Positions 8,157 through 15,994 of a stretch of DNA of 64,000 nucleotides are shown here, in pieces. The position numbers were made by a program, and so were the translations under genes. The DNA is from Aromatoleum toluvorans. Lineage in GTDB: Bacteria > Pseudomonadota > Gammaproteobacteria > Burkholderiales > Rhodocyclaceae. The DNA lies in the NCBI RefSeq assembly GCF_012910905.1, contig NZ_WTVN01000010.1, positions 57,812 through 121,811 of the forward strand. The letters run 5' to 3'. The notes beneath the pieces are model-generated. The model had not been told where the DNA came from and searched no databases. It was given only the letters and a program-made list of their open reading frames with translations. Position 1 is the stretch's first letter. Each line of letters starts with the position of its first letter.

Positions 8157-9229
8157 CGGACTGTAGTCGTTCCGCTTCGGTTCACGACGTGGGCGGCAGC
8201 TCGTGTGGGGGCGCGGGCGCGGTCATTGTCAGGGTTCGCGTCATCACCCTCCTCGGGCGCGCTGCGGATCAGGCCGCCGACGCCCATGCGCATGATGTCC
8301 TCGCGCGTCGGGGGGATGCCGGCCATCAGGCGCGGCAGGACGAGGTCGAGGCCGTTGCTCTTTCGCGAGCGGCCGCAGCCGGGCAGGATCACGACGGGCA
8401 CGGCGCCGATGCGGCCGAGCACGAGCATGTTGCCGGGCTCGACGGGCATGCCGAAATGCTCGATCGTGCCACCCACCGCCGTGACCGCGGCGGGGGCGAT
8501 GTCGTTGCGGTCCTTGGCGACGGTGGCGCCGCACACCATCAGGAGTTCGCACCCGGCCGCGAGCGCCTGGTGCAGCATGGATTCGAGGGCGTCGCGGCGG
8601 TGGGGCCCGCGCAGCGCGAGGGTGAGCCGTCCGCCAAGCGCCTCCACCCGGTCGCGCGTGACCTTCACTGTGGCGGCGAAGATCGAGTCCTTCATGCCGG
8701 GCAGTTCGGTCTGGATCAGCGCGGCGCGGCAGGGCTTGAGTTCGGCCACGGTGGTCGGCGGCGTGCCGGCGGCGATCTCGCGGCAGGCGTCGAGCAGGCG
8801 TCGCGGCACGGCGAAGGGGATGATCTTCACGGTGGCGACGACCTGACCGGGACGCACGACCGCATGTCGCGGCAGCGTTCCGATCGCGATGGCCTCGTCG
8901 AGCAGATTCATCCGGTCGATGCGTTCGGCGTCGATGCGCAGCACGCCGGATGCGGACGCGTGCAGGTTGCAACGGCCGGCACGCGGCGCGCGCGTCTCCG
9001 TGTTGAGGCCGACGAGCAAGGCAGCGAGTTCCTCCGCTGCGGCGTCCTCGGCAACGTCGTCGGGATCGAGCCGCGCGCCGGTGACGGTCGAGAAACCCTC
9101 GTCGTCGAGCAGATCGAGATCGAGCGCATTCAGCACGCGGCCCTTCTTCAGCGTCTGCCCGCCGATCTTCAGTGTGTGGGCGAGCATCACGCCTTGGGCG
9201 GCGGCGAGGGGAAATTCGTCGAAGATCAT
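8153..9229 (-). CDS. MoeA/MoaB-fold molybdopterin-binding protein
   Basis: A 358-residue protein. The N-terminal part (FPLAAAQGVMLAHTLKIGG, then KKGRVLNALDLDLLDDEG) is the first domain typical of MoeA-like Moco enzymes. The C-terminal MoCF-type domain has the binding segment LLMVCGATVAKDRNDIAPAA, a divergent version of the usual GG-S-GD loop, and GMPVEPGNMLVLGRIG. The family handles molybdate insertion or related late steps of molybdenum cofactor synthesis. The ATG at 9229 overlaps the stop of the MeaB-XdhC gene and is preferred over the longer upstream extension, which is out of step with the family. It is coupled on both sides by ATGA overlaps. Confidence 0.8.
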   Translation of the reverse strand: MIFDEFPLAAAQGVMLAHTLKIGGQTLKKGRVLNALDLDLLDDEGFSTVTGARLDPDDVAEDAAAEELAALLVGLNTETRAPRAGRCNLHASASGVLRIDAERIDRMNLLDEAIAIGTLPRHAVVRPGQVVATVKIIPFAVPRRLLDACREIAAGTPPTTVAELKPCRAALIQTELPGMKDSIFAATVKVTRDRVEALGGRLTLALRGPHRRDALESMLHQALAAGCELLMVCGATVAKDRNDIAPAAVTAVGGTIEHFGMPVEPGNMLVLGRIGAVPVVILPGCGRSRKSNGLDLVLPRLMAGIPPTREDIMRMGVGGLIRSAPEEGDDANPDNDRARAPTRAAAHVVNRSGTTTVR

Positions 9230-11052
9230 TGCTGGTGCCTCGTCTGGATGACCTCGGCGAGGATCGCGACCGCGATCTCGGCCGGCGCGCGGCCGCCGAG
9301 GTCGAGGCCGACCGGCGCGCGGATGCGCGGGATCGCCTCGCCAAGTCCCGCCTCGGTGAGCCGCGCGACGCGCTTCGCGTGCGTGCGCGTGCTGCCGAGC
9401 GAGCCGATGTAGAACGCGGGGCTCGCGAGCGCGATGGTCAGCGCGGGATCGTCGAGTTTGGGGTCGTGCGTCAGCGTGATGACGGCGGTCTGGGCGTCGG
9501 GTTGCAGGCGTTCGAGCGCCTCGTCGGGCCATTCCGTCGACACTTCGACGTTCGGCAGCCGCTCGGGCGTCGCGAACGCGCGGCGCGGGTCGACGACGAC
9601 GACGTCGAAGCCGGCGATCGCCGCCATCGGCGCGAGCGCCTGGGTGATGTGCACCGCACCGACGATGATCATGCGGGGTGCGCCGACGTGGCAGCGTGCG
9701 AAGAGCGGCGCCTCAGTCGCGTCCTCATTTGCGTCCCTGGCTGCGGCGAGCGCACCGCTGCGATTGGCCGCGAGGCGGGCGCGCGTCTCGGTGAGTTGGG
9801 CGTCATCGAGAGGGAGCTCGCCTGCCACGGCGTCGTAGAAGACCAGCGCGTGTGCGCCGTCGGCGAGCCGGGTGACGAGCGCGACCGGCCGCTTCGCGCG
9901 CCGCGCCGCCAGCAGCGGCCCGAACAGCTCGTCATCGACGCGCTCGACGAGCACCTGCACGCGACCGCCGCACGCCAGCCCGACTTCCCACGCCTGCTCG
10001 TCGCTGACGCCGAACTCCAGCAGCCGGGCCTTGCCGTCGGCGATCGAATCCTGCGCCTCGCCGATGACCGCGCCCTCGATGCAGCCGCCGGAGACCGAGC
10101 CGACGAAGGCGCCGCCCCGCTCCACCGCGAGATGGCTGCCCTCGGGGCGCGGCGACGAGCCCCAGGTGCGCACGACGGTCGCGAGCGCGACGCCGCGGCC
10201 CTCCGCCCGCCAGCGTTCGATCTGGGCAAAGAGCTGGTCGTCCGTCGCCGGCGCGGAAGGTGCCGACGGCGCTGCAACGGCGGCCGCTTCCCGCCGTCGC
10301 CCGACGCCCGCGACCCGCGCATGTTCGTCGATGCGGTCGGCCAGCGCGGCCACGCCCTCGCCGCTCGTCGCCACCGTCGTCAGCACCGGCACCTCCCAGC
10401 CTGTGCCGTGTGCACCGCCGCGTGCTTCGAGGTCGCGGACCGTGGCCGCGGCGACCGGCGAATCGGCCTTGTTGACGACGAGGATGTCGGCGATCTCGAG
10501 CACGCCGGCCTTGATCGCCTGCACCTCGTCGCCGAGCCCCGGCGCGCACACGACGACGCGCGTGTCGGCGAGCCGGGCGATCTCCACTTCCGACTGGCCG
10601 ACGCCGACGGTCTCGACGATGACGACATCGAAGCCGGCCGCGTCGAAGAGGTCCACCGCGTGCGCCGTCTTGCGGGACAGGCCGCCGAGCTGGCCACGCG
10701 ACGACAGCGAACGGATGAAGACGCGTTCGTCACTGCCGTGAGTGCCCATGCGCACGCGATCGCCCAGCAGCGCGCCGCCGCTCACCGGGCTGGAGGGATC
10801 GACGGCGACGACCGCGACGCGCCTGTCGCGCGCGAGCAGTTCGCCGAGCAAGGCATTGATCAGGGTCGACTTGCCGGCGCCGGGCGCCCCGGTGATGCCC
10901 ACGACGTGCGCGCGCCCCACCCGGCCGGCGAGCGACGCGAGCAAGGCGTCGGCACCGGGGAGATCGTTCTCGATCGCGGTCAATGCGCGCGCGAGCGCCG
11001 GGCGGGAGCCGGCGGCAATCGCATCGAGGTCCGGGCTGGGCGGCGGGGGCAT
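9226..11052 (-). CDS. Fusion of MeaB/ArgK-type GTPase and XdhC-type Moco insertion protein
   Basis: A 608-residue two-domain protein. Residues 1-270 form a G3E-type GTPase of the MeaB/ArgK family: Walker A GAPGAGKSTLINALLGEL, VAVDPSSPVSGGALLGDR, the switch-like ETVGVGQSEVEIA, and base-recognition NKAD. After an Ala/Pro linker, residues 280-608 are a full XdhC/CoxI protein: VVRTWGSSPRPEGSH, GSVSGGCIEG, GLACGGRVQV, and a Rossmann part with THDPKLDD and FYIGSLGS. MeaB proteins are chaperones of B12-dependent mutases, while XdhC proteins bind and sulfurate Moco for xanthine-dehydrogenase-type enzymes. The fusion suggests a GTP-gated Moco delivery factor. No mutase gene is nearby, which supports a role in Moco rather than B12. 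Confidence 0.88.
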   Translation of the reverse strand: MPPPPSPDLDAIAAGSRPALARALTAIENDLPGADALLASLAGRVGRAHVVGITGAPGAGKSTLINALLGELLARDRRVAVVAVDPSSPVSGGALLGDRVRMGTHGSDERVFIRSLSSRGQLGGLSRKTAHAVDLFDAAGFDVVIVETVGVGQSEVEIARLADTRVVVCAPGLGDEVQAIKAGVLEIADILVVNKADSPVAAATVRDLEARGGAHGTGWEVPVLTTVATSGEGVAALADRIDEHARVAGVGRRREAAAVAAPSAPSAPATDDQLFAQIERWRAEGRGVALATVVRTWGSSPRPEGSHLAVERGGAFVGSVSGGCIEGAVIGEAQDSIADGKARLLEFGVSDEQAWEVGLACGGRVQVLVERVDDELFGPLLAARRAKRPVALVTRLADGAHALVFYDAVAGELPLDDAQLTETRARLAANRSGALAAARDANEDATEAPLFARCHVGAPRMIIVGAVHITQALAPMAAIAGFDVVVVDPRRAFATPERLPNVEVSTEWPDEALERLQPDAQTAVITLTHDPKLDDPALTIALASPAFYIGSLGSTRTHAKRVARLTEAGLGEAIPRIRAPVGLDLGGRAPAEIAVAILAEVIQTRHQQ

Positions 11053-11163
11053 GGGCAGGTCTCAATCAGAGGGAGGTCGGCGTTCTCTTGCGCTGGCACA
11101 TGGGCGGGGGAAGCCTCCTTGCGCGGGATCGACGGTTTGCGCCGAGCACGACCGCATCCTCGC

Positions 11164-11556
11164 TCAATGACGTGGAAAGACGAGTCCGAAGTCCTCGACA
11201 AAGTCCGCGAGGCCGGCGGCCTCCAGCCCGTCGAGGGACCTCAGCATGTAGGGATGGAGCCGGCCGCGACGCACGAGCTGGGGCACCTCGCCGAGGCCCT
11301 GCTCCAGCACCGTGGCGAGCGCATCGCCATCGGCGACGAGCAGCATCGCGACGTCGGCATCGAAATCTCCGCGGAAGTCGCGCAGCGCGACGCTGGCGCC
11401 GGACGCCGTGCCCCGCCAGACGAGGACCCGGCCGCTGCGCGCGGAGAAATCGTCCTTCGTCAGCACGCCGACGGACGCCTCCGCCGCGGCGAGCCCCTCG
11501 CGATCCAGCATCGCCTTCCACGCCGTGCAGTCGAGCACCTCAACGGCCGTTTCCAT
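11164..11556 (-). CDS. Hypothetical protein, 130 aa
   Basis: I do not recognise a family. The protein is acidic and soluble, with a pattern of short strands and helices (METAVEVLDCTAWKAML, SVGVLTKDDFSARSGR, MLLVADGDALATVLEQGL). It ends 9 bp after the Rid gene on the same strand, so the two are probably cotranscribed and continue into the MeaB-XdhC unit. Codon use is host-like, so this is a resident gene. Confidence 0.65.
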   Translation of the reverse strand: METAVEVLDCTAWKAMLDREGLAAAEASVGVLTKDDFSARSGRVLVWRGTASGASVALRDFRGDFDADVAMLLVADGDALATVLEQGLGEVPQLVRRGRLHPYMLRSLDGLEAAGLADFVEDFGLVFPRH

Positions 11557-11565
11557 CGCGAGCTC

Positions 11566-11958
11566 CTATGCCGGCAACATCGCCGTCACTTCGATCTCGA
11601 TCTTCGCGCCGTGCTCGACGAAACCGGCGACCTGCAGGGCCGTCATCGCCGGGAAATGCTTGCCGATCAGCTCGCGATACACCGCGCCGATCTCGGCCAG
11701 CCGCGCGTTGTACTCCGCCGCGTCGCCGAGATACCAGTTCATGCGCACGATGTTCGACGGCTGCGCGTCGGCCTGCGCGAGGATCGCGACGATGTTGGTG
11801 AGAGCCTGGCGCACCTGGCCGACGAGGTCGTCGGTCTGGAACTTCTCGTTCTCGTCCCAGCCGACCTGGCCGGCGACGAATACCATGCGGCCGCTCGTGA
11901 CGACGCCGTTCGAATAGCCTTTCGGGCGAACCCAGCCCGGCGGTTGCAGGAATTGCAT
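11566..11958 (-). CDS. Rid (YjgF/UK114) family protein
   Basis: A 130-residue protein of the RidA/YjgF fold, which forms trimers with ligand sites between subunits. Visible features are SGRMVFVAGQVGWDENEKF, the helix QVRQALTNIVAILAQADA and the C-terminal strand KIEIEVTAML. Classical RidA needs an Arg in VARLP just before KIEIEA; here the matching stretch reads VAGFVEHGAKIEIE, so that arginine is absent. It is therefore more likely one of the other Rid subfamilies than a 2-iminopropanoate deaminase. The ATG is preceded by GAGGAGAAC. It lies 9 bp upstream of the hypothetical gene on the same strand. Confidence 0.88.
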   Translation of the reverse strand: MQFLQPPGWVRPKGYSNGVVTSGRMVFVAGQVGWDENEKFQTDDLVGQVRQALTNIVAILAQADAQPSNIVRMNWYLGDAAEYNARLAEIGAVYRELIGKHFPAMTALQVAGFVEHGAKIEIEVTAMLPA

Positions 11959-12060
11959 GGGTTGTTCTCCTCAGTGTTGGGGGCCGCCGTCTTTCGGGGC
12001 CGTCTTTCTGTTAGCTCGACAGGCAATGACATGATGGTCACGTTGAGTGCTGCACTGTCG

Positions 12061-12157
12061 CTCCCTCCCCTTCAAGGGGAGGGCTGGGGTGGGGATGGGT
12101 TAAACGGACATCGCAGAAACCCATCCCCCTCCTAACCTCCCCCTTGAAAGGGGAGGA
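12061..12157. repeat. Palindromic intergenic repeat, family B (CTCCCTCCCCTTCAAGGGGAGGG), copy 1
   Basis: A composite element. Each end holds a small palindrome of the type CCCCTTCAAGGGG or CCCCCTTGAAAGGGG, and the inner arms are GGGGATGGGTT and AACCCATCCCC. Related copies occur at 52117-52211 and 63827-63990, always between genes. It lies between the Rid gene and the old-yellow-enzyme gene and probably forms a long hairpin in RNA. Confidence 0.85.
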
Positions 12158-12169
12158 ACAAAGAACGGC

Positions 12170-14140
12170 TCAGATCCGCACGCCGAGCCGGTAGCCCTCG
12201 TGGATCGACGCGTCGAGTCCGCGCGGTATCACCGCGTCGCCGGCGCCGTGCAGCTCGTCCACCATCCACTGGAACTCGTGGAAGAGGTCGTGGTTCGCCT
12301 TGCGCGGCCCGGACACGAGCACCGTGTCGGCCTCGACGAAGGTCTCCTCGCCTTTCGCGTTGCGGATCATCGCGCCCTCGCCGGTGACGCCGACAAGCAT
12401 CGACGACGTCAGGGTGCGAATCTCGAGCTCCTCGATCCACGCCGAGTGGCGCCACTTGAAGGACGGCATGACGTCGCCGGCGATGCGCTTGTCCTCCTCG
12501 ACGATGACGACCTCGTGGCCCTGCTTGCACAGCGACTCGGCAAGGGTCAAACCGATCTTGCCCGCCCCGACCATGACGATGCGCTTGCCCGGCTTCGCCT
12601 TGCCGGTCGCGACATCCAGCGCATCGACAAGCTTGTCGTGGCCTGGGATATGGCGGTAGGCGTTCATGTCGGTGCGCGAGCCGGCGGCGACGATGCAGAC
12701 GTCGAACTGGTGCAGGATGCTGCGCATGAACTTGGCGTTGGCCTCGGTGTTGAAGCGCACGTCGATCTCCATCTTGCGCGCCATCGTCTCGTAGTACTTG
12801 ATCACCGAGATCAGGTCGTCGGGCCGCGCGAGGTCGTTCGACGCGTAGCCGACGAGGCTGCCGCCGATGCGGTCGCCCTTCTCGAACACCGTGACGTCGT
12901 GGCCGCGGCGCTTCGCCGTGATCGCGGCCTCCATGCCGGCGGGACCGGCGCCGATGATCATGATCTTCTTCTTCACCGCCGCGGGCGTGACGTGGTATTC
13001 CGGCTCGACCTCGTGGCCGAGCGTGGGGTTCATCGCGCAGGTGTAGGGCAGATCGCGGAAGAGCCGCGACAGGCAGTTGAGCGAGCCGATGCAGCGGCGC
13101 ACCTCGTCGAGCCGGTCCTCGGCGGCCTTGTGCAGCAGCTCGGGGTCCGCGAGCATCGGGCGGCACACTTCCCAGTAGTCGAAGACGCCGTCGGCAATGC
13201 ACTGGTTCGCCATCACCGGGTCGGGCAGGCGGTTGCCGAAGGTGATCAGCGTGTTCGGGAAGAGCTTCTTCGCCTTCGCCGAGAGGTAGTTCCAGTGGCC
13301 CGGGGCGACGTCGCGGCCGATCGACGATTCGGGCGCCTCCTGCCAGCCGACGGTCACGGAGATCATGTCGACGCCGCAGTCGACCGCCTGCTGCATCAGC
13401 TCGAAGCACTCGTCTTCGCTGTTGCCGCCCCAGCGGTCCATCAGCTCCGCGCCGTTCAGGCGCACGACGAGCGGATGCTCGGGGGTGGCCTGCTTGATCG
13501 AGTCGATGAGCTCGCGCATGAAGCGGCCGCGGTTCTCGATCGAACCACCGTATTCGTCGGTGCGCTGGTTGGTGAAGCGCGAGTTGAAGTTGGCGAGCAG
13601 GTAGCCCATGAAGCTCGTCACTTCGGTGCCGTCGAAGCCGGCACGGATCGCGCGCTTCGCCGCGTCGGCGTGCTGCATGACGATCGCGCGGATCTGTTCC
13701 TTCGTCAGCTCGCGCGGCGGACGGAAGTGCGGCAGGGTCTGCGGCACGACGGACGGCTGGATGCAGTAGCCGAGGTCGATGCCGCCGTAGCGGCCGGCGT
13801 GCAGGATCTGCTGGATCGCGACCGCGCCGTTGTCGTGGATGTACTGCGCGATGGTCTCGAACTGCGGCAGGAACTTGTCGTCGAAGATCGCGACCTGGCG
13901 GAAGTAGGCCTTGCCCTCACCAAGCGGATCGGGATACGCGCCCTGGTTGGTGATGATGCCGGCGCCGGTGCCGGCGATGACGCGCGTGCGGGCGAGCTCG
14001 CGCGGGGTGATGTAGCCGTCGCGCGTGTTGTAGTTCGATACGCAGCAGGCGCCGTACTTGACCATGTTCTTGGTCTCGTACTTGCCGATCTTGCCGGGCT
14101 TGAACAGGTGGGGCAGCTTGAGCTCGCCGGGTCGCTTCAT
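12170..14140 (-). CDS. Old-yellow-enzyme-type oxidoreductase, 2,4-dienoyl-CoA reductase/trimethylamine dehydrogenase family (divergent)
   Basis: A 656-residue protein with the full family architecture: an FMN TIM barrel (residues 1-370), a short Fe-S segment, and a C-terminal FAD/NAD-binding half starting at KKKIMIIGAGPAGMEAAITA and RIVMVGAGKIGLTLAESL. Two signature regions are altered. The barrel motif normally reading H-x-A-H-G-Y-L is EVTSFMGYLLANF here, so both His are gone although DEYGGSIENR remains. The Fe-S motif, normally four Cys, reads CIGSLNC then CAMNP, with Ser in place of one Cys and altered spacing. The enzyme probably reduces or oxidises an unusual ring or enoyl substrate; the cluster may be absent or differently ligated. 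RBS-like GGAGACA precedes the ATG. Confidence 0.85.
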   Translation of the reverse strand: MKRPGELKLPHLFKPGKIGKYETKNMVKYGACCVSNYNTRDGYITPRELARTRVIAGTGAGIITNQGAYPDPLGEGKAYFRQVAIFDDKFLPQFETIAQYIHDNGAVAIQQILHAGRYGGIDLGYCIQPSVVPQTLPHFRPPRELTKEQIRAIVMQHADAAKRAIRAGFDGTEVTSFMGYLLANFNSRFTNQRTDEYGGSIENRGRFMRELIDSIKQATPEHPLVVRLNGAELMDRWGGNSEDECFELMQQAVDCGVDMISVTVGWQEAPESSIGRDVAPGHWNYLSAKAKKLFPNTLITFGNRLPDPVMANQCIADGVFDYWEVCRPMLADPELLHKAAEDRLDEVRRCIGSLNCLSRLFRDLPYTCAMNPTLGHEVEPEYHVTPAAVKKKIMIIGAGPAGMEAAITAKRRGHDVTVFEKGDRIGGSLVGYASNDLARPDDLISVIKYYETMARKMEIDVRFNTEANAKFMRSILHQFDVCIVAAGSRTDMNAYRHIPGHDKLVDALDVATGKAKPGKRIVMVGAGKIGLTLAESLCKQGHEVVIVEEDKRIAGDVMPSFKWRHSAWIEELEIRTLTSSMLVGVTGEGAMIRNAKGEETFVEADTVLVSGPRKANHDLFHEFQWMVDELHGAGDAVIPRGLDASIHEGYRLGVRI

Positions 14141-14200
14141 CGTTGTCTCCTCGTCAATTCGGTGTGGCTGGAAAATCGTCTCAATCCGCGGCCGCTCGCC

Positions 14201-14440
14201 TCAGGCGGCGACCACAGTGCGCGGCGCCTTTACCGGCGGCAGCGTCGCGATGAACTCGCGCAGGCTGTCTCCCTGCGACTCGCGGATGTACTCCAGCACG
14301 TCGCCCAGCGACGACGCGCAGACACAGGAACACGTCGCCGGGAAGACGAACCCGCGGGGCGGGAGGGTTTCTTCGGTCATGGCGGCCTTCTCTTCCTGAA
14401 GTTCCTGCACCATTGCCATCACATTTCCCAGAGCTGTCAT
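14201..14440 (-). CDS. Small Cys-rich protein, 79 aa
   Basis: A short host-like gene 60 bp upstream of the old-yellow-enzyme gene and on the same strand. The ATG at 14440 is chosen because GAGGAGAACAAC precedes it directly. The product begins MTALGNVMAMVQELQEEK, has a central TCSCVC cluster around residue 40, then a helix LGDVLEYIRESQGDSL. The Cys cluster could bind metal or form a redox pair. I do not recognise a family. Cotranscription with the flavoprotein suggests a small partner or accessory protein. Confidence 0.65.
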   Translation of the reverse strand: MTALGNVMAMVQELQEEKAAMTEETLPPRGFVFPATCSCVCASSLGDVLEYIRESQGDSLREFIATLPPVKAPRTVVAA

Positions 14441-14640
14441 GTTGTTCTCCTCGAACGAATCGGCCCGGATCGCCGAAGCCGTGGTACGTGGAGTCAATGT
14501 AGCGGGACGCTCTCGGCAAATCCCCCCCCACCCGGTATTGGTCGGACGAGGCGAATTCGGGCGTTGCGAAGAACCTCCAATTCACGCGCACGAGCGCACT
14601 CTCCCGCTTGCGCGGGAAAGTCATATTGCATGGTCGGTTC

Positions 14641-14736
14641 CGTAGGGCGGAAAAGCGAAGCGCCTTCCGCCGCATTTCGGCGGTCGCGCGCACCCATGCG
14701 GCGGATAACGCCGCTGCGCGGCTCATCCGCCCTACG
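14641..14736. repeat. Palindromic intergenic repeat, family A, copy 2
   Basis: It starts CGTAGGGCGGAAAAGCGAAG and ends GCTCATCCGCCCTACG, with inner arms CGCCTTCCGCCGCAT and ATGCGGCGGATAACG. It lies between the small Cys-rich gene's promoter region and the end of the araC-type gene, close to the latter's stop codon at 14748, so it may serve as its 3' end. Confidence 0.85.
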
Positions 14737-14747
14737 AAGTGCGGGGA

Positions 14748-15758
14748 TCAGGCGAGCGCCTTCTCCCGCGTGCGCGAGGGCGATTCGCCAAAGCGCGCCT
14801 TGTATGCGATCGCGAAATGGCCAAGGTGGTGGAAGCCCCAGTGGGTCGCGATACAGGTGACGGTCTTCTCGGCAGACGTCGGATCGCGCAGTTCCTCATG
14901 CACGCGCTGCATTCGCACCGATTTCAGGTATGCCATCGGCGTCGTATTGCGAAATTCGCGAAAACCCGCAAAGAGTGCGCTCGTACTGACGTTCGCATGC
15001 GCGGCAAGGTCGCCGACGGTCAGTTCCTGGTCGGCGTGCGCGTCGATGTATTCCTCGACACGCCGGACGTGGCGCGGCGCGATCGACTGCGGCGGGCTGA
15101 CGAGTTCGTCGCGAAAGTTGTTCGGCTGGATCATCAGCAGCGTGGTGACGAGCAGGTGCTCGATCTGCGCCACAGCGAGCGACGATGCGAGCATCGGCGA
15201 CCGATGCTCGAACTCCGACACGATATACGACACCAGCGCCTGCCAGCTGACGCCCCCCTGGCTCGACATCTCGAGGCCAAGCCCGAACTCGAGCGGCTTG
15301 CGCAATGGATGGCCGAGATGCTGCGCGCAGACGTTTTCGAGGAGGGTGCGGTCGATCTTGACCATGATCTGGTCGCACTCGTCGTAGATTGTCTCCGTCA
15401 GCGGCAGCGTGGGCGTGACCACTGATGCGACTTCCGGCGTCGAGTGGATCTTGTGCTCGCCGCAGCGCACATCGGCGTGGCCGGCGATCGGCATCATCAC
15501 GAGCAGGAAATCGTGCAGACAACCGGCGTCGATTGCGACGGTCGCCCCGTAACCCAGGCGGTTCACCGACACGCCGCGGATCGGCGCGTGCTGCATGCGG
15601 GTATTCACCCGGCTGTCGCAACCGGCGAACTTCAGCTCGTGCGGACAGAACACGCCCGCGACGCGGTTCCGGGCCTCATCGAGATCCTGCGTGTGGAAAA
15701 GCGTGAAACGCGAGAGCGCATCGCGCCCTCCCAGCGACGTCATCAGCGCCTGGGTCAT
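14748..15758 (-). CDS. AraC/XylS-family transcriptional regulator
   Basis: A 336-residue regulator. Residues about 15-210 form the AraC-binding-like sensor domain (cupin type 2) found in XylS/AndR-type proteins that sense aromatic effectors. The C-terminal 100 residues carry two helix-turn-helix motifs: LTVGDLAAHANVSTSALFAGF and TVTCIATHWGFHHLGHFAIAYKARFGESP. The ATG at 15758 is chosen because GGAGAACC precedes it. The gene lies just downstream of the pad operon and on the same strand. Three operons in this window carry direct GGATAG repeats in a XylS-like arrangement, and this is the obvious candidate to bind them; that link is inference. A palindrome ACTGTATACAGT lies upstream of the gene. 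Confidence 0.88.
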   Translation of the reverse strand: MTQALMTSLGGRDALSRFTLFHTQDLDEARNRVAGVFCPHELKFAGCDSRVNTRMQHAPIRGVSVNRLGYGATVAIDAGCLHDFLLVMMPIAGHADVRCGEHKIHSTPEVASVVTPTLPLTETIYDECDQIMVKIDRTLLENVCAQHLGHPLRKPLEFGLGLEMSSQGGVSWQALVSYIVSEFEHRSPMLASSLAVAQIEHLLVTTLLMIQPNNFRDELVSPPQSIAPRHVRRVEEYIDAHADQELTVGDLAAHANVSTSALFAGFREFRNTTPMAYLKSVRMQRVHEELRDPTSAEKTVTCIATHWGFHHLGHFAIAYKARFGESPSRTREKALA

Positions 15759-15937
15759 GGTTCTCCTCCGGTGTGGGTTCCGTGCCTTTTTTTCGGTGCA
15801 AGGCATCGGAACGAGTGCGGACGCGTGCGGTCTGCGCCGTCGTCGCATCCTGGTCAGCGTCTGTCGTCGAACCTCCTGTTCCTTCGAATGACTGGGCCGC
15901 GCCAACTTGACGCAGGCGCATGCGAGGCTGTCGGGAC

Positions 15938-15949
15938 ACTGTATACAGT
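15938..15949. promoter_or_regulatory. Perfect 12-bp palindrome ACTGTATACAGT upstream of the araC-type gene
   Basis: The palindrome lies in an AT-rich stretch between the regulator and padI. The core TGTATACA resembles operators of GntR/FCD-type regulators. The region also holds TATA-like sequence (CTATATAACC), so it is probably the promoter/operator of the leftward regulator gene. No GntR gene is in this window, so the binder is unknown. Confidence 0.5.
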
Positions 15950-15994
15950 ATCCCTATATAACCTTATGCATAGTAGGCCCAAGCAGGTCGGCCG

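Noticed and set aside
9172..12135. Very long open frames on the plus strand opposite the cofactor and Rid genes (and similar ones at 12200-14860, 16031-20093 and 24314-27253)
   Set aside because: They lie antisense to clear family members, have the Arg/His/Asp-rich composition of shadow frames in high-GC DNA, and match no protein family.
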